Position numbers and translations under genes: made by a program. DNA of 64,000 nucleotides from Cladorrhinum sp. PSN259. Lineage: Eukaryota > Ascomycota > Sordariomycetes > Sordariales > Podosporaceae. The stretch spans positions 62,001-126,000 of the forward strand of contig MU867100.1 of NCBI GenBank assembly GCA_033725935.1. The letters are read 5' to 3'. Shown here in pieces: positions 56,224 through 64,000 of the stretch (positions are counted from its first letter, which is position 1; every line of letters starts with the position of its first letter). The notes under the pieces are model-generated. The model was not told the DNA's origin. It did no database searches and saw only the letters and a list, made by a program, of their open reading frames with translations.

Positions 56224-58953
56224 TGTGGTTGTTGGTTTTGTGGTTATGGTATGGGATGTCGTGAAGCTGGGGCGCAAGAGCTGCGGTGATGGATGCAGAA
56301 TATCCGTATCGGGAGCAGGTTGAGTGTAAAGCAGACTGGATTGAGTGCGATGGAAACTGCTGGTACAGAAATTGGACTTGTTCAGATAATTTAGTAATCG
56401 TTTGTCGTGTCACAGGTGGTTCGTTCAACAGCTTTGAGGCACTCTCGTTTTTCTTTTTTTCTGTTGGCGTCCACGCTGCAACAGCTCCACGCGACATCCA
56501 AACTCGTGGTTGACGTGCATGTGGACGCGGCGCTGCGGTTGGAAATTTGGTACGCCCTCAGAGAGCTCCAAGGGAAGCTCGGACCCAGGATTGCGGGGAA
56601 GCCAAGCATGGGGCTGGTGTAGGGAAACCGTAATATCGGGGACTCTGATATCGAGATATTCGTGTAAAGAGGCTATGCTTCAACTGCAACTCTACCCCTG
56701 AGCCCCTGAATTCAATAAACATGAAAGGAGTGTGGCTGGTAAAAATCCAAGAAAGAAGTCTAATTAGGTATATAAAATTGACAGAGAATCACATGTGCTG
56801 TAGGAACGCCGTGGCAAATTCCTGAATCTACCGCCAGCTGTATTTCTTTCCTGACGCTTTGGAGTAAGGCTTCTCAGTCCCAGTGTCACTCGAGACTTCA
56901 ATGAGTGTAGGATGACTGAGGATAGAGAGCCAGTGGCCTACTGAAAATGGAAGATTGGGCTTTACTAGGATGCCTGATGAAACTGGGCGATTAACGGAAT
57001 GTTTCGGGATGTTAACGCTGTAACTAAGTTGACTGGCCTTTTCAATCCGGAAACCTCACCGCGGAGTGGCAGAGCATATCTCAACTCCAGAAACACAATC
57101 GAGCTCCAATTGCCAGGTGAATTAGTTCTAGAGACGAGGGGATGGGGTACGGAGACCTACCCGTCTCCCGGTGCTCACTTGGAAGAGAGATGCGAATATG
57201 TCGACAGCCGCGGAAAAAAACTCCTAGATAAACACAAGGGCTGAAAAGAATTTGTCGAGCAGAACAGAAGCGAGCGCGGCGCCGAGACTGTCAAAGTGTT
57301 TTAAGCATTTAAGATGCGGGAACACATTGCTCTGGCAAATAAAGCCTCGCCGGCAGTTGAGGCCAAGAGCTAGTCAGGGAATCGGTCACCCAAATACCCA
57401 TGTTTGAGAATTCGCATGATGAAGAATGTGCTAATGACGTGCTGTAATGAGAAATCGCATCGGGCCCGAGATAGGAGACACATCTTCCGTTTGTCTTCGC
57501 CTGCCGCCTCGCATGAGTTCCGTGGAGAGCGGAGCCTCATCAGGTGTCGATGTAGGACCTTGCGCCGAGAATCTTGGTATTTTCACAGTTCACCGATAGG
57601 AACCTTTATTCCGAGACATCAGAGGTGTCCTACGCGGTTGGGATACTACCTGCTTCCTGTGGGCAAGCTTGAAGTCCAGGGAACGTGTCGAATTATGGAC
57701 CTGTGGTTGGTCAAACCGCAGCGAGAAAGCCGACAAAACATCTCCCGAGATAGCCCAAACAGGTATTGCGGCACATGACGAGTAGATCCAGTCCCCATAG
57801 ATGGGAAGGAAAAATAAGCTTATGTTTGTGGCGTCTGCGAGCCGTCGCTAGAGCTGATTGCCTCGATATTGGCCTGCTAAATGAGACCGGAAAAATGAGG
57901 CTCGGCGCCGGGGAGCGTGCATCGGTAACCACACAGAGTAGTATGCTGCCCGCGCGACCCCAGTCAGAATAGCATTTTGATGTATGTATAGTCGCTTTAC
58001 TTGGCTCAGGTGGCGAGTGGCTGTGGGGGCAATAACGCATCCCGTCCCTAGAGGCGCCTTCGACGGCAGCAGCCGAAATCGACTTTCCTTATCTAGGCAT
58101 CCAGATAGCTCCTATGAAGGCGGGACTGGCGCAAGAACCTCATTTAAGACCGACCTAGTCAGTTGGACGGCGTGCCTAACCATCTACGTGTCATAAATAC
58201 TCATTTGAAGTTGAGAGTGAAGCCAACATGTGTTGAACGGAGCAGTGGACAGAAGTAACCTTTCAACTGTCAAGAAACGAGCTAGTTTTGGCCACTCGTG
58301 CAATATCTGTGTGCTCCATTGGTCAAAACGCGCTTGGTTGTAAAATTGTAGTGCCTATTTGAGAGAAATAGAACCTTGGGGAATACGGCCCGTAACGGAT
58401 CTGAGATAGTCCCAAGATGAAACGTTTACTGAAGAACCTCATTCCGTCTGGGGCGAGCTTGGCAGCGAGATTTCCCGCGTCGGACTTAAATCTTAGTTCC
58501 CTAGGTCCGGGCATCTCGATGACCATAGCTTGGCCAGAGCTACCAAGAAGGATGAGGGGAGTGAGTGAAGGATGATGGATGAGAAGAATCCAATGACACC
58601 TTACAGGAATGCCAAGCCCGGTCCCGGCCTAGACCGAAAACCCCGGAAGCTTCAAGGTGAAAGGAGGGGGCGGCTACGGGAACCGATACCCCGCAAGATC
58701 TCCATTCGACTTTGCGGGGAGTTCTCGAGCGAACGATGACATCGTCCACCTTCATTAAGATATCGATTTCCGAGCTACTCGCGATTCGGTTGCCGTTAAC
58801 AATTTGGTCTAGCCGGGGCGATCGCATACGTCCGTAGCCTCTCCAAACAAAGCACCTGCAGTTAAGGCCTGCACCCAAAAAAAGTATCTAGGTTTGAACG
58901 GCTACGGCCGAGAACTCACACCGTCTTCGGGCTTTCGAATCCAAGGGGTCACA
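56224..58953. other. Gene-poor intergenic region, 2.7 kb
   Basis: Between the divergent starts of LSM8 (minus) and the aldolase gene (plus). Only short, unconvincing frames on both strands. No motif, tRNA, terminal repeat or transposon protein fragment recognised. Base composition is similar to the surroundings, so it does not look like a strongly RIP-mutated repeat. Confidence 0.5.
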
Positions 58954-60100
58954 ATGAACCTGACAAAAACCCGGGCGTTCACTGTTGCTTTACCCCGGTT
59001 CAGGATATGCCGGCATCTCCAACCGCTGAGCTATTCGCAAACCGGTCTGAGGCAGTTGTCATCTACTCCCCAAGCACGCATCATGGTGAACTCTAACCGC
59101 CTCAAGCAAGTTTTCATAGAAGGGAAACGTCCCGCCATGGGGTTCTGGCAGATGCTTCCTGGAGCGAACATCTCAAGAATCCTCGCCAGATCTGGTGCAG
59201 ATTGGGTCATGGTCGACTGTGAGCATGGCAATATCGATGGTAAATACCGTTCCACATATCCGGAGTCCTGCGTTGTGCCATGGTTGAGACCCTTGCAACC
59301 CAATTTAATTAATAACTCTGTTTCCAGACGCTGCTATGCATGATGCTGTTCCTGCCATTGCCGCCCTGGGCGTATCGCCGATTGTGAGGATCCCCGATCT
59401 CCAGCCATGGATGGTGAAACGTGAGTGCTCACGAGGTGATGTTGACATCGCGCGCCTAGATACCGGCAGTTACTGATAAGTTTTACAGGAGCATTGGACA
59501 GCGGAGCTCACGGGGTAAGACTGCATCTGCCAAGTTCGCAACCTGGGTCAGCTTTATTAACCAATGTTCAAGATCCTTGTACCACTGATTCGAACCGTTG
59601 ATGAAGTGAGAAAGGTTGTTTCGTCTGCCAAGTTTCCACCGCAGGGGACACGAGGTTTTGGGTCACCCATTGCGCTGCAAAATTTCGATCCCGAACCATC
59701 CTTCACCGAGTACCTGCAACAGGCAAACGAAGGCCTCCTTACAATGGTGCAGATCGAAACTAAAGAAGCCTTGGACTCGGTTGAAGAGATAGTGCCACTT
59801 GTGGATGTTGTATTTATCGGCCCTTTCGACCTTGGTAACAATATCGGCCATCCAGTTATCAACGGTAAAATGGACGCTGAACTTGACGAGGCTATCGCCC
59901 GCGTTTTGAAAGCCGCCGTTGCAGCAAACAAAAAGGCTGGGATCTTCTGCTCATCAGGGGAGCAAGCAAAGCAGTATGCTAACATGGGCTTTCACATGGT
60001 CACCGTTGCCACGGATTATACCGCTCTTCAGGCCGTGATGGGAAGCGCTCTTGCTGTTGCTCGAGGTGAAGCGCTGGGGGAGAAGAAGCATTCGTATTAG
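58954..60100 (+). CDS. HpcH/HpaI aldolase/citrate lyase-family protein (macrophomate-synthase-like)
   Basis: Four exons, 58954-59239, 59328-59420, 59489-59514 (26 nt) and 59573-60100; phases agree, 310 residues. The family comprises Mg2+-dependent class II aldolases acting on pyruvate/oxaloacetate-type substrates (2-dehydro-3-deoxyglucarate aldolase, HpcH, fungal macrophomate synthase). Motifs: MGFWQMLPGANISRILA, GADWVMVDCEHGNID, VSPIVRIPDLQPWMVKRALD, ILVPLIRTVDE, metal-binding Glu in MVQIETKEALDSVEE and Asp in FIGPFDLGNNIG, and KAGIFCSSGEQA. Exon 1 starts with a basic Ser/Arg-rich stretch (MNLTKTRAFTVALPRFRICR), a possible mitochondrial presequence. A second ATG at 59083 (MVNSNRLKQ) would give the 267-residue core alone. 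The substrate is not assignable. Confidence 0.88.
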
Positions 60101-60171
60101 AGTCGCAGTACCGATTTGTCAAATTAAACCTCGTGCCAATTGTGGGACAACATCATCCGGTGCTGCTTAGG

Positions 60172-60557
60172 TTACTGTTTCTCGACAGCGTCCATTTTTG
60201 CCTCGACATCTTGCACGGTAAAGCGGTGCATGAGTTTCACTGCCTTGGACGACAGCTTGGGGTCTTCCTCGGGTTGTGTTGCTCTGCTGATGTGGATCTA
60301 AATGTCACGGGTCAACTGAGGGCATCCGTGACGTGACGGCTAATTAATGCAGTGGGACTCACGACAGGTACATCGAAATCGTAAAGATCCCGCCACGCCT
60401 GCGACTCGGACTTGACGATATCAACTTCTGTAAATGCAAATGGTCGCTTGTCCCAGACGTCGGATAGTACAGATCTCGCTTGCGTGCAGAGCCCGCACCC
60501 TTCTCTTTTGAAGAGCGTAATTCTGCAAGACTGCAGCAGCCGACTCGTGATGCGCAT
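60172..60557 (-). CDS. Glutaredoxin-like protein (DUF836, YDR286C type)
   Basis: Two exons on the minus strand, 60557-60363 and 60297-60172, with a 65-bp phase-0 intron; 106 residues. A thioredoxin-fold start (SCRITLFKREGCGLCTQAR) carries a C-G-L-C pair at 21-24. Then come FTEVDIVKSESQAWRDLYDF and the cis-Pro strand DVPVIHISR, the latter completed only across the intron. The small family is conserved in fungi; its yeast member is mitochondrial by annotation I recall, and its function is unclear. The 3' end lies only 71 bp from the stop of the aldolase gene, so the convergent 3' UTRs must overlap. It shares a 456-bp promoter region with the CHORD gene. Confidence 0.88.
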
Positions 60558-61013
60558 GGCTGAAGAAGACCCCAAATTATAACGCAATGTTGAAATGCTC
60601 ACAATATGTGTGGTGTTTGACGTTTTGATTCCAGGCAAAAGGAAGACCCCTGCGATTGGCACAGTTTGACGCAGGAAACCAGTCCATTCCAAGCTAGACT
60701 GAGTTGGTCTCAATACGACCCCCGGCCACCAGTCGCGAATGCTGGATCGCGCTTCGATCTCATACCCGACCCCAGTTCCCCGCCCCCACTCTCCATCTCT
60801 GTCTGTTCCAGTGCAAAGCTTCCAATTTCTTCGAATGAGCTTCGATGGGCCAAGCTTTCGGTCTCTTGATCTACTCAATTCTGCCCGATTCTATTTGAAC
60901 GACATATCGATTTTCCTCCGCTCCAACATCCAAGCACAGAACGGGTACAAAATTACTCCGTAATATATTCCCAGCTGCGCGCCTAATTTCCGTTGATTGC
61001 ACTGAAGCCCGTC
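60558..61013. promoter_or_regulatory. Divergent promoter region glutaredoxin-like / CHORD gene
   Basis: 456 bp between the two start codons. No unambiguous element recognised. Assigned from position. Confidence 0.5.
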
Positions 61014-62258
61014 ATGGCCCAACAGTGTGTCCATCAAGGTTGCGGCAAGGCGTTCGCCGACGACTCGGACGAAGTATGCCGCTACCACCCCGGCCCGCCA
61101 GTCTTCCACGAGGGCCAGAAAGGTATGTCAGAAGCCGCGCCGTTGTACGTCTCTGTGAACCGCCAAGCTGACCACAGGCTCGTACCCAAACCTCACAGGT
61201 TGGAAGTGCTGCAAGCCGCGCGTTCTCACCTTCGAGGAGTTCATGGCCATTGAACCTTGTACCGAGGGCAAGCACAGCACTACTGATTTGCCTCCAAAGA
61301 TCGAGAAGAAAGAAGTGGACCCGGCAGCCGTTGCGGCGTCGAACCTCCCCCCACCACCCCCTCGTGCGCCTGTCACCGCGCCTCAGCACATTCCTACACC
61401 TCCCCCACCTCCTGCAGACTCCGAAGATGACGACGAGGCCATCGAGATCCCGGATGGCCGCATCTGCAGGCGGAAGGCATGCGGTGCAACTTACAAGAAA
61501 GGGGCTGCTCGTGACGACGAGACGTGCGTCCATCACCCCGGAGTCCCCATCTTTCACGAGGGCAGCAAGGGTTACAGCTGCTGCAAGCGACGCGTCCTCG
61601 AGTTTGATCAGTTTATAAAAATTGAGGGCTGCAAAACTAAGAATCGGCACTTGTTTGTGGGGAGCGGAAAGAACGAGAAGGACAAGCGCGCCAGTGGTTC
61701 GGGGAATGAAGAACTGCTCGATACCGTCAGGTGAGTCCGTTTTGGTCTGTTTATTCACCCGGAGATACTTGGCATGCTTTTGGTCGGATATGGATTCTGT
61801 AGCCAAGGCGCGGCCAAGGCTGGCTGTGCCCTGCAGTCACCCCGACGAGTGGCCGGGGATGCTTCTGATCTCCCTTGACCGCCATGATCGCGCCTCCTGA
61901 ATGGACTTGATGCTCATCTCGGATTTTGTACAGACACGACTTCTATCAGACACCCACGTCGGTGATCGCTTCCTTCTTCCTCAAGAAGATCGACAAGGAG
62001 GCTGCCAAAGTGGAATTCCAAGCCCAGAGTGTGGATCTCGACCTCCCTACCACGGATTCTCCGACACCCAAGCGCTACAAGGCCCAGGTACCGCTATTTG
62101 GAACGATAGACACGGAAAAGTCAACCTTCAAGGTCTTGGGCACCAAGCTGGAGGTGACACTAGTCAAGGCAGACGGCAGCTCTTGGCCGGTGCTTCGCAG
62201 TGACGATCGCTTAACTGGAGAGATTCTCCAAGTTGGCCGGGCGGGAAGGGCGCAGTAA
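61014..62258 (+). CDS. chpA: CHORD and CS domain protein (ChpA/CHORDC1/Rar1-like)
   Basis: Three exons, 61014-61122, 61199-61730 and 61934-62258, introns of 76 and 203 bp; 321 residues. CHORD proteins are zinc-binding Hsp90/Sgt1 co-chaperones; the Aspergillus nidulans member ChpA is tied to diploid maintenance. CHORD1 starts CVHQGCGKAF, continues CRYHPGPPVFHEG and, after splicing, GWKCCKPRVLTFEEF. CHORD2 is CRRKACGATYKKG, CVHHPGVPIFHEG, GYSCCKRRVLEFDQF. All Cys/His ligands of both units are present. A Pro-rich linker (NLPPPPPRAPV) separates them. The CS (p23-like) domain spans ~215-310: HDFYQTPTSVIASFFLKKID, TFKVLGTKLEVTLVKADGSS. The architecture matches the animal/fungal CHORD-CHORD-CS form. 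Confidence 0.95.
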
Positions 62259-64000
62259 ACGTAAAGAAGGTAGCAAATATCGCATCTGATAATGCAGTTT
62301 GTAGGCCTCTACCAGTCCTGTTCGTTGCCCAAGGTGACAGCCAAGGGGCGGCTCACGGGGACATCAAGCTCAGATCCCGCTGCCTAGAATGCTTGAAAAA
62401 AAAAAAGTGGCCAAAAAGAACCTGCTCCCAACTTTGGCTTCAGCTTATAATGAGATCAGATAAGGCATGCGGAACGGGGAATGTGGCAGAAAAAGAAAGG
62501 CCGTAAATTGGCTTGGTCAACAAGCGGATGTCACACAAACCAAGGCCGAAAAAGAAGGTTGACAGAGTGAAGGAGATATGCCGATATGCATCACAAATCT
62601 GCATCCTTCCAGCCTTAGCCGCAACGCTACGTCCCTCCGTCCAAGTGTTCGGCTGCTGTACGCCTCAAACGCCATCTTCCGACGGGGGTGCTGTGTCTTG
62701 GCCCTTTTGGTCCAGATACCAATATCAAATAGGGTGTAAGATCATCCACCGTAATCTCTTTTTCCTTTCGCATGCTGAAGGAAATAGGCGAATTGCCATC
62801 CCGTCATCGATGCCCAATTTTTTTAATTGTCGGTGTGAGTTTATCTTTTCTGGGAGTGCCAGCTTGTATTCTTGTCTCACCATGGGAATTACGTGCTTCC
62901 CTGCCTACCCGTATCTTAGAAAGGCCAAAAAACGAAAACGGGAACTCCGGCAGCCATGTATATGGTTGGTAATGGCGGGAAGGGGTTGAGAGCCATGTCA
63001 GAAAACGTTGAGGATCGTCATGGTATCGGTCCCCTTTTCGCATTCATACACACACGCTCCCTCTTTATCATACTTTTTTTTAGTATCACACCCCTCCCCC
63101 GTGATAGGTTCATTCGCTGCTAGTTCGTCAGTCTTAGCTTTGTCAAGGGAGAAAAATGAGGAGAAAAATGTTTCCCGGCTCCCGATCCTCTGGTAACCGA
63201 TCACGTAATGGAGCCAGTCCCTCGGCGATGACGATACCCAAAAGTTTCACTTTGACCTGCGATGTAAGTCAGCTGAGATATGTGTTTTGTCTCTCTCTGA
63301 CATCTGCAATCTGCATCCTTGGGTGTTCGCTTAATTCCTTCCACTCACAAAGGGGCATTTCAAAACAATAATCATCCATTCTCAGCAACTTCTTAACTTG
63401 TCACATGCATTTTTGTACTATTTTCCCTCCCTTGCTTTTCGTATTCCATGAAAACAACAAAATGGGCGAACAACAGGGAAAAAATCTAGCTCTTCAAAAC
63501 AGTCGTTGTGCTTCCTGCGGTGTCTTCTGCGGTGCTTCCCTAGGCTTGTAAACTCGGATATTCAAAAACGGTCACTTACCATTTTCCGTTGGGCGGCATT
63601 TGTATGCACATGTACTGTACACTACGTATGTTATTCCGTTTCAGCGGTTTTATGAAACTAGACTAGTGTACAACTATAAAAACATAAAAAAAAAGTTTAT
63701 TTAAAAATGGTCACTCACACACAGTCAGAAGGATTTTACCTTTTTTGGAATGTAACACCACCACCACCACCACCACCACTTCTACTACCCGTCCGTCATC
63801 CATCCATCCCTCCAGGCTTCTGCCTTTTTTTTTTCCCCCTTGAGAGGAGCTTTTGCTTTCTTATCACGGACGAATCGGGTGTAACCAAAAAACTTTCCAG
63901 GTTTCATCCCTACCCATGTTCTACAACTCTCTTGGGAGACTAACCTCAAGATCTACAACTATATTCCAAAAAGAGACGGAGAGAGAGAGCAAAGAAGTTT
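62259..64000. other. Right end of window, no gene recognised, 1.74 kb
   Basis: 3' region of the CHORD gene and sequence up to the window end. Contains A/T homopolymers and the CAC repeat at 63756-63779. Several short frames exist but none has recognisable motifs or coding-like composition. It may be 3' UTR or promoter of a gene outside the window. Confidence 0.5.
63756..63779 (+). repeat. (CAC)8 microsatellite
   Basis: Eight perfect CAC triplets. Not inside a recognised gene. Confidence 0.9.

Noticed and set aside
57404..57778. Plus-strand frame of 124 codons in the gene-poor gap
   Set aside because: No recognisable motif, Arg/Ser/Cys-rich random-like composition and no plausible splice partners.
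62513..62989. Plus-strand frame of 158 codons
   Set aside because: Composition and lack of motifs look like non-coding sequence behind the CHORD gene; no supporting splice or domain signal.

Overview
The window is nuclear DNA of a filamentous ascomycete (Pezizomycotina). The gene set fits a Sordariomycete best. Support comes from short introns (about 50-230 bp, mostly 52-86) with GTRNGT donors and CTRAC-like branch sites, dense genes on both strands, and clear fungal orthologues: Spc7, Ssr4, an Atg14/UVRAG-type protein, a PDSW-type complex I subunit, mitochondrial rhomboid and ChpA-like CHORD protein. There are no operons, CRISPR arrays, rRNA or tRNA genes, intact transposons or secondary-metabolite clusters. 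Gene models were built by reading splice sites by eye and checking reading phase.

Left third (1-25000): 3' part of an Atg14/UVRAG-type gene (+); a single-exon gene (-) for a 1629-residue membrane-anchored acidic coiled-coil protein; kinetochore scaffold spc7 (-), divergent from ribosomal protein S11/uS17 (+); SWI/SNF-RSC subunit ssr4 (-); 6-phosphogluconate dehydrogenase (-); an RBM42-like RRM protein (+); a triose-phosphate/nucleotide-sugar-type transporter (-). An 82-nt A-rich tract lies between the last two.

Middle (25000-45500): a GH15 hydrolase without signal peptide (+); a small gene (-) whose stop codon overlaps a perfect splice donor next to a frame-compatible membrane-segment exon; a bHLH transcription factor (-); delta-1-pyrroline-5-carboxylate dehydrogenase (-); a nucleolin/Gar2-type protein (-) with a coding-like 31-codon extension behind its stop; a complex I PDSW-type subunit (+); a PhoD-family phosphatase in six exons (-); mitochondrial rhomboid protease (-).

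Right third (45500-64000): a small coiled-coil/polyQ protein (+); two uncharacterised fungal proteins (-); a nucleoside hydrolase (+); LSM8 (-); a HpcH/HpaI-type aldolase (+); a glutaredoxin-like protein (-); a CHORD-CS protein (+). Long gene-free stretches occur at about 18950-20950, 48830-50990, 56220-58950 and 62260-64000.

The genes are mostly unrelated housekeeping functions (chromosome segregation, translation, chromatin, RNA processing, central metabolism, mitochondria). I found no coherent novel multi-gene system. The most interesting signals are local: the nucleolin post-stop extension, the stop/splice-donor overlap that could switch a membrane segment on or off, and the large acidic membrane protein.
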